Source of the DNA: Marinifilum sp. D737
GTDB lineage: Bacteria > Bacteroidota > Bacteroidia > Bacteroidales > Marinifilaceae
Reading direction: 5' to 3'
NCBI RefSeq assembly: GCF_026672275.1
Contig: NZ_JANQCD010000003.1
Coordinates: forward strand, 1 to 64,000
DNA: 64,000 nucleotides
How positions within the stretch are numbered: position 1 is the first letter of the stretch; every line of letters starts with the position of its first letter. Positions 1 to 8,128 of this stretch are shown piece after piece. Under the pieces are notes generated by a model that worked only from the letters and a program-made list of their open reading frames with translations, searched no databases and was not told where the DNA came from. The translations under genes and the position numbers were made by a program.

Positions 1-108
1 GGGAAGCTTCGTCCCGAAATAGAATTTGTAAGCATTTGGGAGCCAAATGCAACAAAATTCATAATCGGGAGAGAAGATCACCCCGCCGCACTTAAGGTTT
101 TCAAGTAG
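1..108 (+). CDS. C-terminal end of an unidentified protein (5' truncated by the window)
   Basis: Frame 1 is open from the first base to a TAG at 106-108 and gives 35 residues ending in HPAALKVFK. The gene body lies upstream of the window. No family is recognisable from this tail. It is taken as coding because the frame is open to the edge and is followed by two hairpins that look like transcription terminators (135-186), after which a new gene starts. Confidence 0.5.
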   Translation, partial: GKLRPEIEFVSIWEPNATKFIIGREDHPAALKVFK

Positions 109-134
109 AAGTAGTTTGGGCTTACACGCCCTAG

Positions 135-186
135 TCCCGATAGCTATCGGGATTTTGCTGACTTTTTTATCAATGAAAAAAGTCAG
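135..186 (+). terminator. Two consecutive hairpins downstream of the partial gene
   Basis: The first hairpin is the palindrome TCCCGATAGCTATCGGGA (135-152), followed by TTTT. The second is a perfect 11-bp stem, CTGACTTTTTT (158-168) with AAAAAAGTCAG (176-186). Together they probably end transcription of the upstream gene. The first belongs to a palindrome family that recurs elsewhere in the window. Confidence 0.5.
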
Positions 187-231
187 AGCCTGTCCGGCTT
201 GAGGACTATAAATAACTAAACCAATACAATA

Positions 232-906
232 ATGTTATCACAAATACTAAAAAACAATCAACACCTCTTTACCGATATTTTCCCATTCAACTTAAATCAA
301 GAGAAGCATCACCTGCTCGATCTTTCCATCGATAATGAATTCCTCTATTCCATAGACTTAAGTTCTGTAGAGACATTGCAGCAATACATTTCGGATTGCT
401 TAAGGCAGACTGGCGCCAAATATGCCATTGGCGGATACAACGAGGACAGGTTGATTTATCGCAAGAGCAAACACTTTGGCGAGGGCGAAGATGCACGAAG
501 CATTCACCTGGGAACCGACGTTTGGTTGGCAGCCAATACCAACATTGCAGCACCTTTGGATGGTAAAATCCATAGCTTTAAAAACAACCATGCCTTTGGC
601 GATTATGGCCCAACCATCATATTAGAGCATTGTGTAGAAGGAACAACTTTCTATACCCTGTACGGACATCTCTCTGTTGAATCGCTGAAAGGGAAAAGTG
701 TAGGACAAGAGATAAAGCAAGGCGAGCTTTTTGCCGAACTGGGCAACGACCAGGAGAATGGCAATTGGCCAACCCACCTGCATTTCCAGATCATAGCCGA
801 TATGAATGGGTGTGAGGGAGATTTTCCGGGCGTTTCCAATCAAGCCGATCGAGAAAACTACCTCAACACCTGCCCTGATCCCAATTTGATTTTGAGATTG
901 AAGTGA
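232..906 (+). CDS. M23-family metallopeptidase (LytM-like), no visible signal peptide
   Basis: This 224-aa protein has a LytM/M23 endopeptidase domain at about residues 85-195. The zinc ligands of the family are visible: His92 and Asp96 in HLGTD, and His184 in THLHFQ. The probable catalytic histidines are His146 (YGHLS) and His182. M23 enzymes cleave peptide cross-links in peptidoglycan. The N-terminus shows no signal peptide or membrane segment, which is odd for a cell-wall enzyme, so it may be exported atypically or act on another substrate. It is a single gene; the next gene starts about 460 bp downstream. The family is clear, the substrate is not. Confidence 0.85.
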   Translation: MLSQILKNNQHLFTDIFPFNLNQEKHHLLDLSIDNEFLYSIDLSSVETLQQYISDCLRQTGAKYAIGGYNEDRLIYRKSKHFGEGEDARSIHLGTDVWLAANTNIAAPLDGKIHSFKNNHAFGDYGPTIILEHCVEGTTFYTLYGHLSVESLKGKSVGQEIKQGELFAELGNDQENGNWPTHLHFQIIADMNGCEGDFPGVSNQADRENYLNTCPDPNLILRLK

Positions 907-1024
907 TTATATCACCAATGGGGAGCGTATTAAGTGCTTGATTCACTGTTTTTCTGACAAAAGGAAATGGCAAGTAGTCGATTGCCCTAAAAATTAAGTT
1001 TATACAGAATGTTAAGTTTTGTCC

Positions 1025-1054
1025 TGTGCTACGAATTATGGGGTGTGTAGCACA
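1025..1054 (+). terminator. Hairpin in the spacer after the M23 gene
   Basis: TGTGCTAC (1025-1032) pairs with GTAGCACA (1047-1054), and the stem is followed by TTTATTTT. It lies about 120 bp after the M23 stop codon and may be its terminator, or part of a dispersed GTGC-rich repeat. Apart from this hairpin and the promoter candidate at 1210-1241, nothing else was found in the spacer 907-1365. Confidence 0.35.
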
Positions 1055-1209
1055 TTTATTTTCCTGTATTAAGAAAACCTTAATAATATGGTAAAGTTGA
1101 AAATCAACCTTACATTCTATATAATTGCTATAAATGATTCTTAATAAATGATAAAGTGTTTGTTAATCCTGATTAAAGGTTTTGAGTAGTGAAACCGTTA
1201 TGGAATTTA

Positions 1210-1241
1210 TTGGTTAAGTGCGAATTGATAGGGTAGTTTTG
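1210..1241 (+). promoter_or_regulatory. Candidate Bacteroidota sigma-A promoter for the S41 peptidase
   Basis: TTG at 1210-1212 and TAGTTTTG at 1234-1241 match the Bacteroidota -33 (TTG) and -7 (TAnnTTTG) elements with a 21-nt spacer, within the usual 19-21. Transcription would start near 1248, leaving a leader of about 118 nt before the ATG at 1366. The call rests on motif match only. Confidence 0.4.
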
Positions 1242-1365
1242 TAATGGTCTTATTTGGAATTAGGATGGATTGGTGAATGGGGTTGGGTGTTTTTGTTTAT
1301 ATGGTTAATTTAGAATGATTTAATTAAATAGATGATTGCTAGTTGTTTCTTCTAAAATTGTACAA

Positions 1366-2727
1366 ATGAAAAGCGTATTAATCTCGATTGTTTTCTCTGT
1401 GTTTGTATTCCAATCCGCAACAGCACAAGACTACAAACCCACTTACTTTGAAAAAGCGGAATTGATTGAAGACTTATGGTTTTTACAAAACAAGGTGGTG
1501 AACATGCATCCCTTGATTTTAAATGAAGTATTTGCATTTGAGTGGAGTATGCATGGAAATATTGTAGAAAAACAAATGCCCGATAGTATGTCGATCAACC
1601 AATTTTATGTGCATATGGCCAGGTTGTTGGGCGAATTGGAGGATACTCATACTGGCATTTCATTCCCATACAGCGAAAGAAAAAAGTACATGATTGATGG
1701 AGGAGGGCTAAGCATGCCTTTTTCCATAACAGTCAAGGATCATAGGTTGTATGTAAACGAATATTTTGCTGAAGATCGCTCGCTTGATATTGCAGGCAAG
1801 CAAATATTGGCAATTAACAACATTGCTTCGGGTCAGATTTTGCAGGACATGAGAAATACAGTAGGAGTGAGAGGTCGGGAATGTGGAGATCGATCTGTAG
1901 AGAAGATGTTTGCCATGTCTTTCTGGGCTTTGTATGGCGAAAGTAATGTTTATCGCCTAAAGCTAATGGGAGAGGATACACCGCTTGCCATAAATGGAGT
2001 TAGCAATGCCAAATACTTCGAATTGAAGAAAAAATACGGATCTTGGCAAAATCCCGAGAAGTATCACCTGGCTTTTTCAGATGATCAACAAATTGCAAAA
2101 ATGAGCATTGCCTCTTTTTATGGTGATGCGCAATACAATCAATTTTTGAAAGATGCTTTTCAAGAGATAAAAAGCAAAGGCAGCAAGCAGTTGATTATTG
2201 ATGTTAGGAATAATCCGGGAGGCAGAAGTCGCGCGGTAGATAGTTTGCTGAATTACTTAACGGATAAAAGCTACTCACAATACAAAAGCATAGGAATTAG
2301 GGTAAGTGAGGAGCTGAAAGCAAACTACAAGCAAAAGCGACCTGAATTATATACTCGTATCGAAAAACTGCCCAACGATACTTTGTTCTATATGGATAGT
2401 ACTGCCTATACCTACAAACCCAATTACAAGGAATCGGCCTTTACCGGGGAGGTATATGTTCTGATCAACGCACGATCGAATAGTGCTGCAGCAACCTTTG
2501 CAGGTGTGGTAAAAGAGAAGGGTTTGGGAAGCATTGTAGGCAACAAAGCTACAGGTGAAAACATACGTTACTATGGTGATTTCCTGATGTACAAACTGCC
2601 TAACACGAAAATCACTTTTTATGTTTCGCCAAAGGAATTTATACAGTATGGTGGCACAAATCTGAACAAGGGAGTTCAGCCTGATGTATTGATTCAAGAT
2701 TTTGAGTTTAGAGATGAGATTAATTGA
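1366..2727 (+). CDS. Exported S41-family peptidase (tail-specific/tricorn-core type)
   Basis: This 453-aa protein starts at ATG 1366, which places a signal peptide (MKSVLI... ending SATAQD) at the very N-terminus; the upstream TTG at 1336 would add ten residues in front of it and is less likely. The C-terminal half is an S41 core: DVRNNPGG in its first part, and NARSNSAAA with the probable nucleophile Ser373, followed by GNKATGE. The C-terminus (YGGTNLNKGVQPDV) is typical of the family. S41 proteases act in the periplasm or at the surface on exported proteins. No PDZ domain is obvious. A strong terminator follows directly, so it is monocistronic. Confidence 0.85.
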   Translation: MKSVLISIVFSVFVFQSATAQDYKPTYFEKAELIEDLWFLQNKVVNMHPLILNEVFAFEWSMHGNIVEKQMPDSMSINQFYVHMARLLGELEDTHTGISFPYSERKKYMIDGGGLSMPFSITVKDHRLYVNEYFAEDRSLDIAGKQILAINNIASGQILQDMRNTVGVRGRECGDRSVEKMFAMSFWALYGESNVYRLKLMGEDTPLAINGVSNAKYFELKKKYGSWQNPEKYHLAFSDDQQIAKMSIASFYGDAQYNQFLKDAFQEIKSKGSKQLIIDVRNNPGGRSRAVDSLLNYLTDKSYSQYKSIGIRVSEELKANYKQKRPELYTRIEKLPNDTLFYMDSTAYTYKPNYKESAFTGEVYVLINARSNSAAATFAGVVKEKGLGSIVGNKATGENIRYYGDFLMYKLPNTKITFYVSPKEFIQYGGTNLNKGVQPDVLIQDFEFRDEIN

Positions 2728-2762
2728 GAACATGCTTAGCATGTATTGAAAATAGAACTTTA

Positions 2763-2800
2763 AAAACCGCCACAAGATTTAATTCTTTGGCGGTTTTTTT
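2763..2800 (+). terminator. Rho-independent terminator after the S41 peptidase gene
   Basis: AAAACCGCCA (2763-2772) pairs with TGGCGGTTTT (2788-2797) and runs into a T-tract. It starts 36 bp after the stop codon. Confidence 0.85.
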
Positions 2801-2812
2801 GTGTCCAGCTCT

Positions 2813-2921
2813 CTCACCTCATGTCCCTAGCCCCTTCTTCTCGAGTAGAAGGGGAGTATACTGCAAAATCTTGGCAGCTCCAGTTCCCTCTCCTCGGAGG
2901 AGAGGGGTAGGGTGAGGAGAT
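2813..2921 (+). repeat. Double-hairpin intergenic repeat, C-rich/G-rich
   Basis: Two perfect stems stand side by side: CCCCTTCT (2831-2838) with AGAAGGGG (2847-2854), and CCCTCTCCTC (2886-2895) with GAGGAGAGGG (2897-2906). The outer parts (CTCACCTC near 2813 and GGGTGAGGAG near 2910) are also roughly complementary, so the whole block can fold back. It looks like a dispersed non-coding repeat. A 63-codon reading frame through it is not credible as a gene. Confidence 0.55.
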
Positions 2922-3149
2922 TAAATGGAATGTAATAAGAATCCAAACCATGTTGAACAACATGAATTTACATCTTTCCATTAAGAACAGAATGTCGGAA
3001 TTTTAATAGTGTAAAACCCACCTAAGAAAGGACCGTGAAGTTGAGACGTTTTACGAGTGTACCTCATAGCTTCGTCTATTAGTCCTCTTTATCTTGCGTT
3101 CTGCAAGCCTGCAAAATCAAAAACAATTGCGCTCAAACTAACACTTATC

Positions 3150-5408
3150 ATGGCAAAATTTACCAAAGAGGATGCACTTCGGTATCACGAAGGCAAACGT
3201 CCCGGGAAAATCGAGGTGATCCCAACCAAACCACATTCCACACAATTGGATTTATCGCTTGCTTACTCTCCGGGGGTGGCAGAGCCTTGCTTGCAGATCG
3301 AGGCAAATCCAAACGATGTTTACAAGTACACGGCTAAAGGTAACCTGGTAGCTGTAATTTCGAATGGTACAGCTGTTTTGGGCTTGGGCGATATTGGTGC
3401 TGAAGCAGGTAAGCCAGTGATGGAAGGGAAGGGCTTGCTGTTTAAAATTTTTGCAGATATTGATGTATTCGATATTGAGGTGGACAGCAAGGATGTAGAT
3501 GAGTTCGTGAAAATTGTAAAAGGGATTGCTCCTACTTTTGGCGGTATTAACCTGGAAGACATTAAGGCACCGGAATGTTTTGCCATCGAGGATCGCTTGA
3601 AAAAGGAATTGGACATTCCGATCATGCATGATGACCAGCATGGTACGGCAATCATTTCGGCAGCAGGTTTGTTGAATGCTGTTGAGATACAAAAGAAAAA
3701 ACTAAGCGATATAAGAATTGTAGTGAATGGAGCAGGTGCATCGGCAGTTGCCTGCACTCGTCTTTACATTGCATTGGGTGTGAAGAAAAAGAACATCATC
3801 ATGCTCGATAGCAAAGGAGTAATTCACAAATCGCGTACTGATTTAAGTGATATCAAAAAGGAATTTGTTACATCGATTAATGTGAAAACCCTGGAAGATG
3901 CCATGGATGGTGCCGATATGTTTTTGGGCTTATCGGTAGCCAACGTGCTAAAACCAAGTATGGTAAAAAGCATGGCCGATAGACCAATCGTTTTTGCACT
4001 GGCCAATCCCAATCCTGAAATTGCCTACGAACTGGCAATGAAAACCCGTAAGGATCTGGTGATGGCAACGGGTAGATCCGATCACCCGAACCAGGTAAAC
4101 AATGTGTTGGGATTCCCATTTATTTTCCGCGGAGCATTGGATGTTAAAGCTACGGGTATAAACGAGGAAATGAAAATTGCTGCCGTAAAAGCATTGGCAA
4201 AACTGGCCAAAGAGGATGTTCCTGATATCGTAAATACGGCATATCACGAAATGAATCTTAGCTATGGTAAGGATTACATTATTCCGAAACCACTTGATCC
4301 GAGATTGCTGACTGTGGTAGCTCCTGCTGTGGCCAAGGCAGCTATGGATTCAGGCATTGCAAAAGCTCCAATTCACAATTGGGAGGAGTACAAAACTCAG
4401 CTGGAACAAAGGTTGGGCAGAGACAACAAGTTGCTGCGAGCTTTAACTGACAAAGCCAAGCGAAATCCGAAACGTGTTGTATTTGCCGAAGGTGCTAATT
4501 TTAAAGTTTTAAAAGCTGCACAAACAGTTCTTCACGAGGGAATTGCAGTGCCAATATTGTTGGGTAATCCGGAACACATCCACAAAGTAATTCAAGAGAA
4601 TGATTTAGATTTGGATGGTGTACCAATTATCAATTGGAGAGGGGCGGAAGAACGCTCAAGAAGAGAGGAGTATGCGAAAATATTGTTCCGAAAGCGCAAT
4701 CGTAAAGGACTTACCTACAACGAGGCAGTTGATAAAATGACCAACCGAAATTATTTTGGTGCCATGATGGTAGAAACTGGTGAAGCTGATGCTTTCATTA
4801 GTGGATCAACATCGAAATATGCCGATACCATTAAGCCTGCAATCCAAACTGTGGGAATCAAATCCGACATCAATCACATAGCTGGTATGTATTTATTGAT
4901 GACCAGGCAAGGACCAATCTTCTTCTCGGATACAACGGTAAACCCTCGTCCCGATGCTCAAACTTTGGTGGATACCACCTTACTAACGGCTGAGGCAGTG
5001 CGCAAGTTTAATATTGAACCTGTAATTGCAATGGTTTCATACTCCAATTTTGGTTCCATTAGAGATGGCAGTCCGGTTCGAGTGCAAAAAGCAGTGGAGA
5101 TTCTTCATCACGAACATCCGGACTTGATTGTGGATGGTGACATTCAAATGAATTTTGCTTTAAATCCTGAGCTTAGAACCAAAATGTTTCCTTTCTCGAA
5201 ATTGGGTTGGCGCAGGGTGAATACCATCATATTCCCGAACCTGAGTAGTGGTAATATTGCCTATAAAATGATGCAGGAGATTGGCGGAGCAGAAGCCATT
5301 GGACCAATTCTTTTGGGTATGAACAAATCCATTCACATTGTACCATTGGAAAGTTCGGTTCGCGAGATTGTAAATATGGTAACCATTGCTGTGGTAGATG
5401 CGCAATAA
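3150..5408 (+). CDS. maeB: NADP-dependent malic enzyme with C-terminal phosphotransacetylase-like domain (MaeB type)
   Basis: It oxidatively decarboxylates malate to pyruvate with NADP+, feeding gluconeogenesis and NADPH supply. The start chosen is ATG 3150 (MAKFTKEDALRYHEGKRPGK), giving 752 aa, close to the usual length of about 760; an upstream GTG at 3057 only adds an unrelated leader. The malic N-terminal domain is at about 10-145 with Tyr39 (SLAYSPGVAEP), Lys94 and metal ligands near Glu136-Asp137 and Asp161-Asp162 (MHDDQHGTA). The NAD-binding domain follows at about 160-395. Residues ~420-750 form the phosphate acetyl/butyryl-transferase-like domain, which in MaeB is thought to be regulatory. 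It is monocistronic with its own terminator. Confidence 0.95.
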   Translation: MAKFTKEDALRYHEGKRPGKIEVIPTKPHSTQLDLSLAYSPGVAEPCLQIEANPNDVYKYTAKGNLVAVISNGTAVLGLGDIGAEAGKPVMEGKGLLFKIFADIDVFDIEVDSKDVDEFVKIVKGIAPTFGGINLEDIKAPECFAIEDRLKKELDIPIMHDDQHGTAIISAAGLLNAVEIQKKKLSDIRIVVNGAGASAVACTRLYIALGVKKKNIIMLDSKGVIHKSRTDLSDIKKEFVTSINVKTLEDAMDGADMFLGLSVANVLKPSMVKSMADRPIVFALANPNPEIAYELAMKTRKDLVMATGRSDHPNQVNNVLGFPFIFRGALDVKATGINEEMKIAAVKALAKLAKEDVPDIVNTAYHEMNLSYGKDYIIPKPLDPRLLTVVAPAVAKAAMDSGIAKAPIHNWEEYKTQLEQRLGRDNKLLRALTDKAKRNPKRVVFAEGANFKVLKAAQTVLHEGIAVPILLGNPEHIHKVIQENDLDLDGVPIINWRGAEERSRREEYAKILFRKRNRKGLTYNEAVDKMTNRNYFGAMMVETGEADAFISGSTSKYADTIKPAIQTVGIKSDINHIAGMYLLMTRQGPIFFSDTTVNPRPDAQTLVDTTLLTAEAVRKFNIEPVIAMVSYSNFGSIRDGSPVRVQKAVEILHHEHPDLIVDGDIQMNFALNPELRTKMFPFSKLGWRRVNTIIFPNLSSGNIAYKMMQEIGGAEAIGPILLGMNKSIHIVPLESSVREIVNMVTIAVVDAQ

Positions 5409-5452
5409 GTTGAATTAACCCATTAAGCATACTCAGCTTATTAATATTATTT

Positions 5453-5487
5453 AAACCTGTTGGAATATTTCTTTCTAACAGGTTTTT
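5453..5487 (+). terminator. Terminator after the malic enzyme gene
   Basis: AAACCTGTT (5453-5461) pairs with AACAGGTTT about 15 nt later and runs into TTTTATT. It lies 45 bp after the stop codon. Confidence 0.75.
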
Positions 5488-5718
5488 ATTTGCAAACCGT
5501 CGGTGTTTCGTTTGAAAAATATTATAGATAAACTGTCTAATGTCATGATAAATAGTGGGTTTAAGAATTGTTAATACCTATATTGTTTAAGGAAAAATAA
5601 AACAATACGCTATGTTTAATTTTTCTTAGCTACTGATTGTCAGGTTAAAGTGAAGGTTGATCATGCGAGAAGATACTCTTACCAAAATAACTTAGACTCA
5701 ATCTAAGTAATGAGGGGG

Positions 5719-6094
5719 TATATTTGTTCAACTCAGAAAATCTTACGAAATTTTATTTACCGTTTTAAAAATACGAGAAAGAAAAATCTGGTGTTTTTTC
5801 GGTTTACATGAAGACAGGACCCAGCTTTATGTAATGAAATTAATTACTACCCAAACCAACTATCATCCGCCCAGGAAAAGCTTTGAGCTTTTCGAGTTTT
5901 AATGTGCAAAAAATGAATCGGCATAACTGTTTCCTGTGACCGAGGAAGCGAAGCTGTGCCGAGACATCATATAAAATGAACCAGAGCGCTATACGCTGAT
6001 GAGATGATTTTAGGGCTTCAACCACCCTACAACCAGAATCATTTTAGATGCAGATCTTTTAATTCACGAGTATAAACCTTAAACTCAATCAACC
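5719..6094 (+). promoter_or_regulatory. Structured 5' leader of the polysaccharide locus, with a candidate -7 promoter element
   Basis: TATATTTG (5719-5726) matches TAnnTTTG exactly, although no good -33 TTG stands 19-21 nt before it. If used, it gives a leader of about 360 nt. Inside are a perfect 8-bp hairpin, GAAAAGCT (5875-5882) with AGCTTTTC (5886-5893), and a nested fold near 5912-5965 with outer arms TCGGCA/TGCCGA and an inner TTCCT/AGGAA. In Bacteroides, UpxY-type antiterminators act on such leaders; whether this one does is inference. No credible gene lies in 5409-6094. Confidence 0.4.
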
Positions 6095-6619
6095 ATGCAA
6101 GCCTTAAGAAGGCCTTACTTTTGGCACGCGATTTATACCAAATCGCGTGCAGAAAAGAGGCTGTACAAAGAATTGTGCTCAAAGAATATTGAGTGCTACC
6201 TTCCTTTAAAAAAAGAGCTTCGTCAGTGGAGCGATCGAACCAAATGGGTTGAAGAACCATTGATTCGATCTTATTTGTTTGTGAAAGTCAGTGAAAGGGA
6301 GTATTACAACGTAATCAATTCTGCTTACGCTGTTGGATATGTAACTTTTGGTGGCAAAGCTGTGCCTATACCTGAACATCAGATTCAGGCTCTTCGAATT
6401 TTTCTGGAGGATGAAAATCGCAAAGTAGATTTAAGTCATGAGAATTTGGAAAAAGGAGAATTGGTAGAAATAATGGGTGGTCCTTTCAAGGGAATCAAAG
6501 GCGAGATCATTCAAATAAAAGGCAAGGATCGTATTGTAATCCGATTCGATTCTTTGGGAACTTGTGTTTATACTGATATTTCGTTAGACAAGATTAAACA
6601 AGTTCAACCCGTCGCTTGA
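6095..6619 (+). CDS. UpxY/NusG-like transcription antiterminator, first gene of the polysaccharide locus
   Basis: This 174-aa NusG paralogue has an NGN domain (about 8-100; FWHAIYTKSRAEKRLYKEL is typical) and a C-terminal KOW domain (about 115-170; GELVEIMGGPFKGIKGEI). In Bacteroides, UpxY proteins head capsule operons and let RNA polymerase pass termination signals in the leader of their own locus. It stands alone at the head of a ~29-kb same-strand cluster, separated from the next gene by 196 bp holding a weak terminator-like hairpin. The likely role is locus-specific processive antitermination. No UpxZ-like partner gene follows, unlike the Bacteroides fragilis loci. Confidence 0.85.
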   Translation: MQALRRPYFWHAIYTKSRAEKRLYKELCSKNIECYLPLKKELRQWSDRTKWVEEPLIRSYLFVKVSEREYYNVINSAYAVGYVTFGGKAVPIPEHQIQALRIFLEDENRKVDLSHENLEKGELVEIMGGPFKGIKGEIIQIKGKDRIVIRFDSLGTCVYTDISLDKIKQVQPVA

Positions 6620-6624
6620 TACAA

Positions 6625-6658
6625 AGAAACTGTTTAAAGTTATCCTTCAGTTTTTTTA
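6625..6658 (+). terminator. Weak terminator-like hairpin between the antiterminator gene and the biosynthetic genes
   Basis: AAACTG (6627-6632) pairs with CAGTTT (6648-6653), followed by a T-run. The stem is only 6 bp, so termination would be partial. It could be a point where the antiterminator just encoded acts. The rest of the spacer 6620-6815 shows nothing else. Confidence 0.3.
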
Positions 6659-6815
6659 TATGAATAAATGAAGTCTAACTTCGTTAAATTCTATTTAAAT
6701 AAAACCACTATTTAAATAAAATTTGCCTGGTTACTCTTCTTTTTCATCGATAAAAAACTCTAAAAACAAATTTAAACAGCTTCTGATTACAGTATCGCAG
6801 AAATCAGAAAATTTT

Positions 6816-8102
6816 ATGAGTAAGTTTGAAGTAGTTACCACAATTGGATTGGGGTATATCGGACTTCCTACGGCCTCACTTATTGCTAGAAGTGGGATTC
6901 GTGTGCAAGGAGTAGATGTAAATCCAAAGGTAGTAGAGGCAGTAAATTTGGGTGAAATTATTATTGTAGAACCCGATTTGGATGAGTTGGTGCATCAGGT
7001 TGTAGAGGACAATTTGCTTTCCGCTTATACCGAAGTTCAGGAAGCTGATGTTTATACCATTGCGGTTCCAACTCCTTTTAAGGGAAATCACGAACCCGAT
7101 ATTTCATATGTAATGGATGCCACCAAGGCAGCAATTCCGGTATTAAAAGAAGGCGATTTATTCATTATAGAATCCACGTCACCGGTTGGAACTACCGAGA
7201 AGGTGAGAGATTTAATATATGCCAAACGCCCTGAGCTGGAAGATCGAATATTTATCGCCTATTGTCCGGAACGTGTACTTCCAGGGAATATCATTTACGA
7301 GTTGGAGAACAACGATAGGGTAATTGGTGGAATTGATGAAATGTCGACCGAAATGGCATGTGAATTCTTCCGAAACTTTGTGGTAGGAGAACTTCACAAA
7401 ACAAACTCTCGAACTGCCGAAATGTGTAAGCTGGTTGAGAATTCTTCTCGCGACGTACAAATCGCATTTGCCAACGAACTATCAGTGATTTGCGAAAAGG
7501 CAGGAATTAATGTTTGGGAGTTGATTGAATTGGCCAACAAGCATCCAAGGGTAAATATACTTAGTCCGGGTTGTGGTGTAGGTGGTCATTGCATTGCTGT
7601 AGATCCTTACTTTATTGTTTCTGAATATCCTTTGGAAAGTCAAATCATTGGTAAAGCACGCGAAATCAATAATTACAAGGCATTTTGGTGTGTCGAGAAA
7701 ATTAAAAATGCACGATTGCAGTTTCAGTTAGATCGTGGGTATGAACCCAAAATTGCAGTAATGGGATTGGCTTTTAAACCTAATATCGATGATTTAAGAG
7801 AATCGCCAGCCATGTATATCGCCAATAAAATTACGCAATCGCAACAGGATGATTACTTAATTGTTGAGCCTAATATTGAAGAGCATCCAAGCTTCCAGAT
7901 TTGTGATTACCAGATTGCTTTCGATATGGCAGATATGATTGTTTATTTGGTGGCACACAATGAGTTCAAAAACCTTCCATTTTCTGATGAGAAAGTAATT
8001 CTCGATTTCTGCGGAGTTACCAATCACCAGGAGAAAATCTTTAATGAAATTCCTGTTGAAATTCCTAAGCCAAGGGAGAACAAAAGGAAGAAGTTAAGAT
8101 AA
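6816..8102 (+). CDS. wecC: UDP-N-acetyl-D-mannosamine dehydrogenase (WecC-type)
   Basis: It oxidises UDP-ManNAc to UDP-ManNAcA with two NAD+. The start is ATG 6816 (MSKFEVVTTIGLGYIGLPTA), giving 428 aa; a longer TTG frame from 6723 adds a non-homologous leader. The Rossmann motif GLGYIG is at residues 11-16. The stretch EIIIVEPDL resembles the WecC signature, and the catalytic Cys259 sits in GVGGHCIAVDPY. The central and C-terminal UDP-sugar dehydrogenase domains are complete. The UDP-GlcNAc 2-epimerase that makes its substrate follows at once, which supports WecC over UDP-glucose dehydrogenase. Confidence 0.9.
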   Translation: MSKFEVVTTIGLGYIGLPTASLIARSGIRVQGVDVNPKVVEAVNLGEIIIVEPDLDELVHQVVEDNLLSAYTEVQEADVYTIAVPTPFKGNHEPDISYVMDATKAAIPVLKEGDLFIIESTSPVGTTEKVRDLIYAKRPELEDRIFIAYCPERVLPGNIIYELENNDRVIGGIDEMSTEMACEFFRNFVVGELHKTNSRTAEMCKLVENSSRDVQIAFANELSVICEKAGINVWELIELANKHPRVNILSPGCGVGGHCIAVDPYFIVSEYPLESQIIGKAREINNYKAFWCVEKIKNARLQFQLDRGYEPKIAVMGLAFKPNIDDLRESPAMYIANKITQSQQDDYLIVEPNIEEHPSFQICDYQIAFDMADMIVYLVAHNEFKNLPFSDEKVILDFCGVTNHQEKIFNEIPVEIPKPRENKRKKLR

Positions 8103-8128
8103 TACGGCTACTACTTTTTTACCATCTA

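Noticed and set aside
2724-2915. 63-codon open frame overlapping the end of the S41 gene
   Set aside because: It runs through a terminator and a double-hairpin repeat; its composition follows the repeats and it matches no known family.
3320-3757. 145-codon minus-strand frame inside the malic enzyme gene
   Set aside because: It is antisense to strongly conserved coding sequence and has no family match; it is a shadow frame.
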